From Virgibacillus phasianinus (GTDB lineage: Bacteria; Bacillota; Bacilli; Bacillales; Amphibacillaceae): 64,000 nucleotides of DNA. The notes under the pieces were generated by a model. It saw nothing but the letters and a program-made list of their open reading frames with translations. It had not been told where the DNA came from and made no database searches. This document shows, piece by piece, positions 49,185 through 57,765 of this stretch. Numbering within the stretch: position 1 is the first letter of the stretch; each line of letters starts with the position of its first letter. The stretch covers positions 1,240,001-1,304,000 of the forward strand of contig NZ_CP022315.1 of NCBI RefSeq assembly GCF_002216775.1. Direction: 5' to 3'. The translations under genes were made by a program, and so were the position numbers.

Positions 49185-49737
49185 GGAACAATTTTTAAGA
49201 AAGTTAGATTCATCTTTACAAAGACTCTCTTCAGATGAACGCCGGGATATTCTGCATGACTTTGAAGAACATTTTGCTATTGCGTTAACAGAAGGGAAAA
49301 GCGAGGAACAAATTTCCGATTCGCTTGGTTCGCCAACTCAAATTGGAAAAGAATTACTTGCCAACTACCACCTCGAGAAAGTTGGAACAACCGCATCAAC
49401 TGGTAACATATTCCGCGCTGTTTGGGCTGTTGTTGGCCTGGGATTTTTCAATCTCGTGATTGTGCTTGGACCATTTATTGCCCTTGCTGCAGTTGTGTTT
49501 GCGGGTTGGGCATCGAGTATCGCTTTTATCGCCTCTCCGCTGTTGGCATTGGTGAATATTGTCATCTATCCCGGTTCATTTGAGCTTTTTGATTTATTCT
49601 TTTCTATTTCACTTACTGGACTCGGACTATTTATAGCAATCGGAATGTTCTATGCAACACGTACATTGACCGATGGATTTGTTCGTTACTTGAATTATAA
49701 TGTGAAACTCGTTAAAGGTGGTTTAAAACATGACTAA
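49177..49737 (+). CDS. DUF1700/HAAS-type membrane protein
   Basis: A 186-residue protein. An N-terminal soluble helical signalling domain (MNKEQFLRKLDSSLQRLSSD, ERRDILHDFEEHFAIALTEG, SPTQIGKELLANY) is the HAAS/DUF1700 unit, followed by three to four membrane helices (about residues 75-175). It is thought to act with PadR regulators. ATG at 49177 overlaps the padR end. Its own stop overlaps the next gene by 8 bases, so all three are coupled. Confidence 0.88.
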   Translation: MNKEQFLRKLDSSLQRLSSDERRDILHDFEEHFAIALTEGKSEEQISDSLGSPTQIGKELLANYHLEKVGTTASTGNIFRAVWAVVGLGFFNLVIVLGPFIALAAVVFAGWASSIAFIASPLLALVNIVIYPGSFELFDLFFSISLTGLGLFIAIGMFYATRTLTDGFVRYLNYNVKLVKGGLKHD

Positions 49738-50530
49738 GGTTAAAAAAATATCAATCATAGCGTCAATCCTAATATTGGTTGGTGTTGTTGGTTGTATACT
49801 AACGTTTAATTTATTGGAGAAGCCAACTGCGATTGCCGAAGAGAAAATCATCGATAACCACGACATTTCGACCGTTGACATTCACGCCAATAATGAAATG
49901 GTAAAAATTATTCCGACGAAGGACTCATTGGTTAAGGTAGAACTTACCGGAAAAGCAACAAAAGGTTCCAAAGATGATTTATCTGTTGAAGCTGAAGGAA
50001 ACAGGCTATCAATTAAAACCAATAATCAAAGGAAATTTTTTAACTTTGATTTTTTTACAACATCGCTTACATTAACCATTCATCTGCCGCAGAAAATATA
50101 TGAGTCGTTACAAGTGGATATTGATAATGGCAGTGTTGGTGCAAACGGGTTAGCAATAAACAGCGTAAAGGCTAAAACAAATAATGGTCAAATCGAAATG
50201 AGCAATATGAAATCTGCTGCAGTAGAGGTGGAATCAGATAACGGGAAGCTTATTTTGGATAACGTTGATGGCAGGATTACCGGTGAAACAAATAATGGCA
50301 CCATTTTGCTTAAGACTAAGGATTTAGATCGAAATATAGAACTTGAGTCTGATAACGGGGGGATCAAGGTCGGGTCTGACAAAGAACCAACGAATGTAAC
50401 ATTCCGTGTGGATACAGACAATGGAAATATTAATATCCTTGATAAGTATAATGATAATGCTGTTATTGGAAAGGGAGATAACTTAATAAAATTGTCTACA
50501 GATAATGGATCAATTACCGTTACAAGGTAG
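49730..50530 (+). CDS. DUF4097 beta-repeat protein, membrane-anchored
   Basis: A 266-residue protein with an N-terminal membrane anchor (residues 7-26) and a long right-handed beta-solenoid-like region of short repeats built around (D/N)NG turns: DIDNGSVGANG, KTNNGQIEMSN, ESDNGKLILDN, ETNNGTILLKT, ESDNGGIKVGS, DTDNGNINILD and STDNGSITVTR. This is the DUF4097 (putative adhesin) pattern. It would face outward. It is third in the PadR-DUF1700 operon; its function is unknown. Confidence 0.88.
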   Translation: MTKVKKISIIASILILVGVVGCILTFNLLEKPTAIAEEKIIDNHDISTVDIHANNEMVKIIPTKDSLVKVELTGKATKGSKDDLSVEAEGNRLSIKTNNQRKFFNFDFFTTSLTLTIHLPQKIYESLQVDIDNGSVGANGLAINSVKAKTNNGQIEMSNMKSAAVEVESDNGKLILDNVDGRITGETNNGTILLKTKDLDRNIELESDNGGIKVGSDKEPTNVTFRVDTDNGNINILDKYNDNAVIGKGDNLIKLSTDNGSITVTR

Positions 50531-50559
50531 AACGAGGCAAAAACTATGAGAAAACGACA

Positions 50560-50600
50560 AAAGAGGCCGGTTAAATTTAGATTAGCCAGCCTCTTTCAAA
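50560..50600. terminator. Bidirectional terminator between DUF4097 gene and gdhA
   Basis: AAAGAGGCCGGTTAA (50560-50574) pairs with TTAGCCAGCCTCTTT (50582-50596), allowing G-U pairs. It is flanked by A and T rich ends and separates two convergent genes. Confidence 0.8.
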
Positions 50601-50608
50601 GTTTTCCT

Positions 50609-51991
50609 TTAAATAATTCCCTGGGCCACCATCGCATCGGCCACTTTGGTGAATCCCGCGATATTGGCGCCTGCCACCAGGTTGCCGGGAACGCCATACT
50701 CATCAGCAGCCTGCATGCAGTTTTGATAAATATTAGTCATGATCTCCTGTAACTTTCCATCGACTTCTTCAAACGACCAGGATGTTTTTCCACTGTTTTG
50801 AGCCATTTCGAGTGATGAAACCGCTACGCCACCGGCATTGGCTGCCTTGGCCGGGGCGAAAAGGACATTGCTGTTTTGGAATATAGTGATCGCCCCAAGT
50901 GTTGAAGGCATATTTGCACCCTCACCAACTACCTTGACACCATTGGCAACCAATACTTTTGCCGTTGCTTCATCAATTTCATTTTGTGTTGCACAAGGAA
51001 GCGCAATATCACAGGGAATGGACCAGATTCCTGTGCAGTCTTCGAAATATTCCGCATCGGGATGCACATCAACATATTCGCTGATTCTCTTTGTCTCAAC
51101 TTCCTTTAACCTTTTCACGGTATCAAGGTTTATACCATTTTTATCATAAATAAATCCATCAGAGTCACTGCAGGCCACAACCCTTGCGCCGAATTGAATA
51201 GCCTTCTCAATCGCATAGATGGAAACGTTGCCTGACCCAGATACAACAACGGTGCTGCCTTTAAGGGCGAAATCCTGGTCTTTCAACATTTCGTTTATAA
51301 AATAAACAGTACCATATCCAGTGGCCTCCTGGCGTGCAATACTTCCACCATACTCAATTCCTTTTCCTGTTAATACGCCTGCTTCGAAGCTGCCACGGAT
51401 TTTTTTATACTGTCCAAACATAAATCCAATCTCCCTTGAGCCGACGCCAATATCACCGGCTGGTACATCAATATCGGGACCAATGTATTGGGATAGTTCA
51501 GTCATGAAACTTTGGGTGAAACGCATGATTTCAAGCTCTGACTTTCCTTTTGGATCAAAGTCAGAACCGCCTTTTCCCCCGCCTATTGGCTGTCCGGTTA
51601 AGGAGTTTTTAAAGATTTGTTCAAATCCCAGAAATTTAACAATACTGGCATTCACGGAAGGATGAAAACGCAAGCCGCCTTTATACGGGCCAATTGCACT
51701 GTTATATTGAACACGGAATCCGCGGTTTACTTGAACTCTGCCAAGGTCATCTACCCATGGAACTCTGAATGTAATAAGTCTTTCTGGTTCTACTATTCTA
51801 TCGAGTATACCGTAATCCATATACTTTGGATGATTGACAAAAACCGGTACCAAAGAATTAAATATTTCTTTAACGGCCTGCAAAAACTCGTGTTCATTAG
51901 GGTTGCGCTTTTGAACAGTTTCATATACTTCATTTACATACTCTTTAGCAGTCTTTTTTTCCTCTTGCAAAACTTCATTTAACGTTGTCAT
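50609..51991 (-). CDS. gdhA: NADP-specific glutamate dehydrogenase
   Basis: A 460-residue hexameric glutamate dehydrogenase of the GdhA class. GFRVQYNSAIGPYKGGLRFH and NSLTGQPIGGGKGGSDFDPK hold the substrate and catalytic lysines, and the coenzyme fold is STVVVSGSGNVSIYAIEKAI. The length and the SDSDG after beta 2 fit the NADP-type anabolic enzyme that aminates 2-oxoglutarate. GGAGAGA precedes ATG. It is monocistronic and convergent with the PadR operon. Confidence 0.95.
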   Translation of the reverse strand: MTTLNEVLQEEKKTAKEYVNEVYETVQKRNPNEHEFLQAVKEIFNSLVPVFVNHPKYMDYGILDRIVEPERLITFRVPWVDDLGRVQVNRGFRVQYNSAIGPYKGGLRFHPSVNASIVKFLGFEQIFKNSLTGQPIGGGKGGSDFDPKGKSELEIMRFTQSFMTELSQYIGPDIDVPAGDIGVGSREIGFMFGQYKKIRGSFEAGVLTGKGIEYGGSIARQEATGYGTVYFINEMLKDQDFALKGSTVVVSGSGNVSIYAIEKAIQFGARVVACSDSDGFIYDKNGINLDTVKRLKEVETKRISEYVDVHPDAEYFEDCTGIWSIPCDIALPCATQNEIDEATAKVLVANGVKVVGEGANMPSTLGAITIFQNSNVLFAPAKAANAGGVAVSSLEMAQNSGKTSWSFEEVDGKLQEIMTNIYQNCMQAADEYGVPGNLVAGANIAGFTKVADAMVAQGII

Positions 51992-52143
51992 AGATTCTCT
52001 CCTTGAATATAAATTTTGGTTACTTGAGGGTATTGCTGAGTCAATAAAATTGAGGGGTTTCCCGTCCTTTTGAAGCCCTTATAGGCGGTTATATTCGTGT
52101 TTGCTATAAAGGTTGAATTTTCATTATAACTGATTTTTCAGTC

Positions 52144-52186
52144 AATATAAAGTGAAAAGCATTATGAATCGATATAAAGTAAAAAA
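52144..52186. repeat. Direct repeat upstream of gdhA
   Basis: AATATAAAGTGAAAA (from 52144) and GATATAAAGTAAAAA (from 52171) lie 27 bases apart in the 229-base gap between gdhA and the glycosylase-like gene, about 150-190 bases upstream of gdhA. They may be regulatory; nothing else clear is seen in the gap. Confidence 0.4.
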
Positions 52187-52220
52187 CTTCCATTGGTTTC
52201 TAATGCTAAGATACAATTAT

Positions 52221-52964
52221 TCAGACTTTAGACCATGATTTAATAACGGAAACAAGCTCATCTTTTACCTGCTGGAATTGCTTTTTTCGGTGGCCATTTG
52301 CACCTGATGGATGTGGGAATCCAAATAGGTAGGAGTGATCAGGCAATTGTTTTTCCGAAAGCAGCTTGCGCAAAGATCGTTCCACAACTTTTCCAAGCGG
52401 TATAATGAGAGCGGGATGTTTAATTTGCCTCAACTCTATTGGAAATACATCATAAGCATAAGTGGATAACAGTGGCGTCCTATTGATGGCCGGTTTGTGA
52501 CCGGTATAATTTTCCCCCTGGAGAAAGACAGGATATTTAATGATTGATGTTGTATGCAATAATGGTCTTTTTTCTATAAACAAAGAAGAGGAACTTCCCG
52601 CATCAATAATGCCAGGTATCCCGCATTGATCCAGCATGTTAATTAAATTGCTTCTCATTGATCCAGCAAAACTTGCGGCTATCTTAGCCTTTTCTAAGAC
52701 TTGGTCAGTAGGATGATGTGATTTCAGGCCTTTTACAGTCTGTTCAAAAGCGGCTTTCATCTGACTCCAGCCTGGTGTTATTCCCACAATAACAATTTTT
52801 GCCTGATTGTTGATGTATTCATTATGAGGGGCATAATACATTTCCAAGTTTCCAGTTCTATTAATTAAGAATTGTTCAGTCAATAAGTCCTGTTTCGTAA
52901 GGGGGCTTTCTTGGTTTAATGCTTGAATTGCAGGTAAATATTCGTGAAATTTTGAGTTTACCAC
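52221..52964 (-). CDS. Uracil-DNA-glycosylase-like protein
   Basis: A 247-residue protein with UDG-superfamily landmarks: VIVGITPGWSQMKAAFEQT (about residues 58-76), where motif A would supply the catalytic side chain, and FGFPHPSGANGHRKKQFQQV (about 211-230), matching the HPS.... DNA-minor-groove loop. The intervening sequence is unlike families 1-5, so it belongs to a divergent UDG-like clade and activity is uncertain. It is a single gene with ATG or GTG start at 52964. Confidence 0.7.
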   Translation of the reverse strand: MVNSKFHEYLPAIQALNQESPLTKQDLLTEQFLINRTGNLEMYYAPHNEYINNQAKIVIVGITPGWSQMKAAFEQTVKGLKSHHPTDQVLEKAKIAASFAGSMRSNLINMLDQCGIPGIIDAGSSSSLFIEKRPLLHTTSIIKYPVFLQGENYTGHKPAINRTPLLSTYAYDVFPIELRQIKHPALIIPLGKVVERSLRKLLSEKQLPDHSYLFGFPHPSGANGHRKKQFQQVKDELVSVIKSWSKV

Positions 52965-53096
52965 GGTAATCCCCCTGTGACCCCAAATTTAGTAATTCTT
53001 CACATTGTATCATAATGAATGGCAAATATGTTCTAATTAACCATGATACAATGGTAGAATACCCATCAATTTTTTAAATATGAATGGAGTGGAAAC

Positions 53097-53693
53097 GTGA
53101 AAGAGTACCAATACGATAAACTCCTGAACATCCATACAGGCGGCTATCAAAAAGATTCCAATCAATCATTTCATTACTATCCGTATGAGCCAACCCAATA
53201 TAGTGCTTTAGAGACCTTATTTACGAAATATGAATTGAAAAGCAGTGATCATGTAGTTGATTTTGGATGTGGAAAAGGCAGGCTGAACTTTTTTATCCAT
53301 TACTATTACAACGCAACCGTTACAGGGATCGAAATGGACAAGACCTTCTATCAGATAGCAATAGAAAATCGGAATAGTTATGCGGGAAAAAATAAAGATA
53401 ACATTCATTTCCATTGCTGCCTCGCCGAGGAATATCAGATTGCCCCGCAGGACAACCGTTTTTACTTTTTTAATCCCTTTTCGAAAGAAATTTTTATCAA
53501 TACCATAAATAATATATTGATGTCAGTAGAACGAACAAGACGGGATATTGAGCTGATTCTTTATTACAGTTCAGATGATTATATCTATTTTCTGGAGAAT
53601 GATACTTCTTTTGAATTAAAGGAAGAAATTATTATACCTGATTTATCCAAGAATGATCCTTATGAGCGGTTTTTGATTTATCGCTTAGTTTAA
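53097..53693 (+). CDS. Class I SAM-dependent methyltransferase
   Basis: A 198-residue protein. Motif I is DHVVDFGCGKGRLNFFIHYY (about residues 51-70), an acidic residue follows beta 2 (VTGIEMDKTFYQIA), and NRFYFFNPFSKEIF holds an NPF motif where amino-methyltransferases have NPPY-like residues. The substrate could be protein, RNA or small molecule. GTG at 53097 follows GGAGTGG. It is a single gene. Confidence 0.82.
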   Translation: MKEYQYDKLLNIHTGGYQKDSNQSFHYYPYEPTQYSALETLFTKYELKSSDHVVDFGCGKGRLNFFIHYYYNATVTGIEMDKTFYQIAIENRNSYAGKNKDNIHFHCCLAEEYQIAPQDNRFYFFNPFSKEIFINTINNILMSVERTRRDIELILYYSSDDYIYFLENDTSFELKEEIIIPDLSKNDPYERFLIYRLV

Positions 53694-53702
53694 GGATTTA
53701 AA

Positions 53703-53745
53703 GAAAATGTGGCATTGACTAGTAAAAGGCAAATGCCACGTTTTC
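53703..53745. terminator. Bidirectional terminator between the methyltransferase and ykoC
   Basis: GAAAATGTGGCATT (53703-53716) pairs with AATGCCACGTTTTC (53732-53745), perfect apart from one G-U. It separates two convergent genes. Confidence 0.85.
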
Positions 53746-53765
53746 CTAAACATCTGATTACACGC

Positions 53766-54545
53766 TTACAGCTCGCCACTGTACCACCTAAAATAACCCA
53801 AATACCACGAAATGGACGCAATAAAGAGCAGGGCAATTACCATTAAGCCCAAAAATGCCCAATCACGGAAAGAAACAGAGAAACTCCTGTAAAAGGTTCG
53901 CTTTTTCTCACCGGTAAAACCTTTTGATTCCATTGCCATTGCTGTCCGCTCGGCCTTTCTTATGGCGCTCGCTAACAGTGGTATGGAGAACTTTTTATAT
54001 TGATCCAGCTTACCGCGGAATGTCTTTGCCTGATCAAATCCACGTACCCGGTGGGCGGTCCGGATAATGAGCAGTTCGTCTTTCATCATTGGTAAAAAAC
54101 GGTATCCAGCCAGGACGCCATACGCAATTTTTGGTGGTAATTTTAATTGTTGAATAAGGCTTAAAATGAAATCCACAATATTTGTTGTGAAAACAAATAG
54201 TAATGATAACGCAGCAACACTCAGAACACGTAATGAAAGGGCAAGCGCCGTTACAAAGGATTCTTCAGGAATGGTTAATCCTAATAAAGTGATTTCCTCC
54301 TGTGGATGCGTTGGTGTGTCTGCGAATGCGATTGTCGTCCAAAGCATCCCAAACGCAATAATGGAAAACGGCAGAAAATATAAACAATACCTTTTGCCAT
54401 TTATATCCCCGCCGATGAATGTTAATGCGATTGTGCAAATCATAAATAGAAATGGTGTAAACGGGTCGAACACTAATGCGAGCAGTGTCACAAGTAATAG
54501 GATTGTTATTGCCTTTATACTCGGGTTAAGATGATGTAGAAACAT
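53766..54545 (-). CDS. ykoC: ECF transporter T component YkoC
   Basis: A 259-residue EcfT protein: N-terminal helices (LNPSIKAITILLLVTLLALV), a central ALALSLRVLSVAALSLLFVF, then the coupling region with two Ala-Arg-Gly-like motifs (RTAHRVRGFDQAKTFRG and ERTAMAMESKGF). It transmits ATPase movement to the S component YkoE. The start at 54545 follows AAAGGGAAG; the longer frame lies within ykoD. It is last in the HMP/thiamine operon and overlaps ykoD by 20 bases. Confidence 0.93.
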   Translation of the reverse strand: MFLHHLNPSIKAITILLLVTLLALVFDPFTPFLFMICTIALTFIGGDINGKRYCLYFLPFSIIAFGMLWTTIAFADTPTHPQEEITLLGLTIPEESFVTALALSLRVLSVAALSLLFVFTTNIVDFILSLIQQLKLPPKIAYGVLAGYRFLPMMKDELLIIRTAHRVRGFDQAKTFRGKLDQYKKFSIPLLASAIRKAERTAMAMESKGFTGEKKRTFYRSFSVSFRDWAFLGLMVIALLFIASISWYLGYFRWYSGEL

Positions 54546-56202
54546 AATTGGCTTCCCTTTCATAGCAATGTTGAAGCTGAACTTGGATCGGCAGTGCAAG
54601 CTGCCAGTTCTTTAATACTGCCGGTTTTACTGTCCATAATTCACTCGGATGGCAGTCAGCAGAGACATTTCCCTGATTGATAACAATTACCCGGTCAGCA
54701 TAATGATGAACAATCTCCATGTCATGCGTGATCATGACGATACTGGTCCCTTGTTTATTTCGTTCTTCCAGCAGGTCCATTAATGCTTTGGTTGAATGCG
54801 CATCCTGTCCAAATGTTGGTTCATCTAAAATGAGTATACGCTGATTATCTACAATCATTGTTGCAACACTTAGACGACGTTTTTGACCCTGACTGAGTGT
54901 ATAAGGATGTTCATTTTCAAGCCCTTCCAAACCGCAATCCTTGATGATGGAAGTGACCTTTTCGTTGATTCCCTTGTTGTCCAGACCCCTCAGCCGCAAA
55001 CTGAATGCAACCTCATCAAATACAGTGTTCATAATAAATTGATGCTCTGGATTTTGAAATACATAACCTATTTTGTCGCGCAAATAAATTTCTTTCCAAT
55101 GTTCCAATGCTTTTCCGTTTAAGTAGGCAGTTCCTGCTGATGGTTTTTGGATACCAGCTAATATCCTTGTCAGTGACGTTTTACCGCTTCCGTTTGCACC
55201 AACGATAGCTACAAACTCTCCATCATATAACTTTAGCGAGATGTTACGAATGACTTGCTGGTTTTTCTTCTTCCACGATAGATTAATTGCTTCCAAAAGA
55301 ACATCGGAATTTCTTTTTTCTATTGGTGGTTCATAGCCCCATTTTACTGATGGCTGTTGGCCTGCCAGATCTGTAAATTCATCCATGGTTAACGGAAGAA
55401 AACCATTCCAATGCGCAGATTGCTGCAGAACATATTGGGTGATTCTGGGCAGCCATATTCCTTGTCCATTCAATTCCGGTAGAATTTCCTCAATGCCTTT
55501 TCGCAGCGATCCATCATAAAAAACTTCTCCAGATTTATTTAATAACAGACTGCGGTCGCACAAATCCATCCATCCGTCCAATTGATGTTCGATGACAATC
55601 AGAGCAAACTCCTTTTGTCTTTTTAACTGTTGTATGGTGGTGATTAAATCCTTTGTCGCAACCGGGTCCAGGTTCGCGGTGGGTTCATCCAAAATGAGTA
55701 AATCCGGTTCTAGCGCCAGGGCACAGGCTAAGGCGAGTTTTTGTTTTTGTCCTCCAGAAAGGGAGGCAATATCTGATTCCTTATAGGAGACCATATTAAC
55801 TTGCGAAAGAGCGTCATCTATCTTTGCCTCCATCAGGTGACGGGGCAGATTTATGTTTTCCAAGCCAAATGCAATCTCATCTTCAACGGTAAGCATGCAA
55901 AATTGTGTTTCTGGGTCTTGAAATACAACACCAACTTGACGGCTAAGTTCACCTGGTTTATATGCCGTCGATCTCTCCCCGTTGATGAAAATATTGCCAG
56001 TCATTGTTCCATCCAGTTCACGAGGATATAGGCCATTTAAACAAAAAGTTAAGGTGCTTTTCCCACAGCCGCTTGGTCCAAGCAATAAAAGTGTTTCACC
56101 TTTGTCCAATTCAAAACTGACATTCGAAATGGTGTCTTGATTGGGATGATTTTCGAATCCTAAGGACAACTGTTGTACGCGTAAAAGGAAATCCTTCTTC
56201 AT
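54526..56202 (-). CDS. ykoD: Tandem ECF ATPase YkoD
   Basis: A 558-residue double ATPase. The first half has Walker A GPSGCGKST (42-50), LSGGQKQK and LLILDEP; the second has GANGSGKTS (near residue 333), LSQGQKRR and ILILDEP. Both halves dimerise within one chain to power YkoC/YkoE. The true start is 56202, where ATGA overlaps the ykoE stop; an open frame continues 85 codons upstream but reads antisense-like through ykoE. Confidence 0.95.
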   Translation of the reverse strand: MKKDFLLRVQQLSLGFENHPNQDTISNVSFELDKGETLLLLGPSGCGKSTLTFCLNGLYPRELDGTMTGNIFINGERSTAYKPGELSRQVGVVFQDPETQFCMLTVEDEIAFGLENINLPRHLMEAKIDDALSQVNMVSYKESDIASLSGGQKQKLALACALALEPDLLILDEPTANLDPVATKDLITTIQQLKRQKEFALIVIEHQLDGWMDLCDRSLLLNKSGEVFYDGSLRKGIEEILPELNGQGIWLPRITQYVLQQSAHWNGFLPLTMDEFTDLAGQQPSVKWGYEPPIEKRNSDVLLEAINLSWKKKNQQVIRNISLKLYDGEFVAIVGANGSGKTSLTRILAGIQKPSAGTAYLNGKALEHWKEIYLRDKIGYVFQNPEHQFIMNTVFDEVAFSLRLRGLDNKGINEKVTSIIKDCGLEGLENEHPYTLSQGQKRRLSVATMIVDNQRILILDEPTFGQDAHSTKALMDLLEERNKQGTSIVMITHDMEIVHHYADRVIVINQGNVSADCHPSELWTVKPAVLKNWQLALPIQVQLQHCYEREANYVSTSS

Positions 56203-56786
56203 GCCGCATTTTTCTTTCTGTACTCTTTTCCCAGAGCAAAACTGGATAAGACACCTGTTTGTGCCAGGGCATCGCCCAAAGTTTTTCCGAGTAATCCAGC
56301 GATTAATGCGCCACTTATCATGCGTGTGACAAACATCCCAATCACATAAGGGGTAGAAAGTGCAGCATATCCACTTATAAAGTAACCGTACACAAAGCTG
56401 AATACAGCGGAACCAACACCGGCAAACAGAAGGACCCATGTTGAGTAATTTTTCCAACGGGTTGCTGCAAATGCAGCCTCAGCGCCTAACCCTTGAACTA
56501 TTCCAGACAAAATCAGCATTGGGCCAGCTGCATTACCGAGTAGAACCTCGACCATTGCAGCAATTGTTTCAGATATAAATGCAGCACCAGGCTTACGGAT
56601 AATATAAGCAGCCAGTATAGAAACAATAAACCAGATTCCAAAAATAAGATCGTAGCCAATCGGTCCAAAAAATCCCACAAGAATTTTCCCCACAGGAACA
56701 AAGGCCAGATAAACAACCGCGAATACAACGGAAAGTGCGGACATTACAACGATTTCTTTAAAACGCCAATTATTCACGATTGCCAC
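56199..56786 (-). CDS. ykoE: ECF S component YkoE (HMP/thiamine)
   Basis: A 195-residue membrane protein with about six helices: VVMSALSVVFAVVYLAFVPV, FGPIGYDLIFGIWFIVSILA, then GAAFISETIAAMVEVLLGNA and GMFVTRMISGALIAGLLGKT. It matches YkoE, the substrate-binding subunit of the ykoFEDC hydroxymethylpyrimidine/thiamine transporter. ATG at 56786 overlaps the ykoF end by 17 bases. Confidence 0.95.
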   Translation of the reverse strand: MAIVNNWRFKEIVVMSALSVVFAVVYLAFVPVGKILVGFFGPIGYDLIFGIWFIVSILAAYIIRKPGAAFISETIAAMVEVLLGNAAGPMLILSGIVQGLGAEAAFAATRWKNYSTWVLLFAGVGSAVFSFVYGYFISGYAALSTPYVIGMFVTRMISGALIAGLLGKTLGDALAQTGVLSSFALGKEYRKKNAA

Positions 56787-57378
56787 CCCTTTTAGACGAT
56801 GGACTATTTGCTGATATGGAGACTGTCATCACAGTGTGGCTTGATCCCCCAAGGACAGTAGCCTGAAAAACCTTTTCTAAACCTTCAAAAACGTTAATCG
56901 CTCCCCCGTCCAGACGAGTGGAGTAATGCGCATGTGAGACATCTACATGACTTTTCATCGCTTCAATCTGCTCCATAATTACATTCATATAATTTCCGCC
57001 GCCTAATGGATAGAGAGAAAATTTAGCCGCTACCGGCTGTTTGATATCATTCACTTGTGAGTTGTATACTGCTATATCATCCTCGGCCATATAAACGTCT
57101 CCGGCGGAATCTCCTGGACAGCCTAATGAATACGTTGCTTGAAATGCAACATGTTCACCTGTCCTCGCAGCATGAATAAATATTGCCTTTGTTACGTCAA
57201 AAACATGTATTAGTTTTCCCCGCACAGTTGTTGTCACATCGTCCGTTTTCATCCAAACCTTTGATGTGTCAACATTTTTCAACGCACCCGTGATAATCTC
57301 GATGAAATCGTCACTCATAGGGTGGATAGAAAAGCTGCATCCAGCAATTTCTGGTCCCATACATTGTTGATTTTTCAT
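56770..57378 (-). CDS. ykoF: Thiamine/HMP-binding protein YkoF
   Basis: A 202-residue soluble protein of two ferredoxin-like repeats: GCSFSIHPMSDDFIEIITGA and, in the second half, AKFSLYPLGGGNYMNVIMEQ. This double ACT-like layout is YkoF, which binds thiamine or its pyrimidine and helps the transporter in an unclear way. GGAGG (57386-57390) precedes the ATG at 57378. It is the first gene after the TPP riboswitch. Confidence 0.93.
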   Translation of the reverse strand: MKNQQCMGPEIAGCSFSIHPMSDDFIEIITGALKNVDTSKVWMKTDDVTTTVRGKLIHVFDVTKAIFIHAARTGEHVAFQATYSLGCPGDSAGDVYMAEDDIAVYNSQVNDIKQPVAAKFSLYPLGGGNYMNVIMEQIEAMKSHVDVSHAHYSTRLDGGAINVFEGLEKVFQATVLGGSSHTVMTVSISANSPSSKRGGNRE

Positions 57379-57410
57379 TTACATCTCCTCCTTTTTAATT
57401 TTCAGCCATT

Positions 57411-57442
57411 AAAAAAACTGCATCCCCGTGGAATGCAGTCCA
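57411..57442 (-). terminator. Riboswitch-controlled terminator ahead of ykoF
   Basis: On the minus strand ACTGCATTCC pairs with GGGATGCAGT around ACG, followed by a T-run of seven. It is placed between the TPP aptamer and ykoF. Confidence 0.88.
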
Positions 57443-57477
57443 TTTGTTTGTATAAGAAAGTAATAAAATACAAGCTT

Positions 57478-57572
57478 CGACCACACTTCCCCACGCTAGT
57501 ATTATCTAGTTCGGGTTCAAAGGGTCAGAACGAAACAGTTCTTCTCAGCCGATTTCACAGCTCCCCTAGTGA
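57478..57572 (-). ncRNA. TPP riboswitch (THI box)
   Basis: The minus strand reads ACTAGGGGAGCTG near 57560-57572, CTGAGA in the conserved loop, ACCCTTTGAACC, then CTAGATAATACTAGCGTGGG and GAAGTGTGGTCG near 57480. These are the standard thi-box elements. An upstream -35/-10 pair (TTTACA, TAAGAT) can be read in the next 50 bases. TPP binding should end transcription before ykoFEDC. Confidence 0.96.
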
Positions 57573-57765
57573 AAGGTTCATATGCAGTTTTTCTAGGTCT
57601 ATCTTAACCTAGTATGTTTGAAATTGTAAAGGGTGGATACAGCTTAATAATACAAACTAGTTAATTCACAAAGGAAAATTGATCGAATAAATCACAAATC
57701 AGATGAAATCAATTCTAATCTAGTTTATTATTTTAAATAGGATCTTGAAAGAAAGTTGGTAGTTT

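Noticed and set aside
56203-56457. Upstream extension of the ykoD open frame by 85 codons
   Set aside because: It lies wholly within ykoE, is rich in Cys/Trp/Arg as out-of-frame reading would be, and ykoD already has an ATGA-coupled start at 56202.
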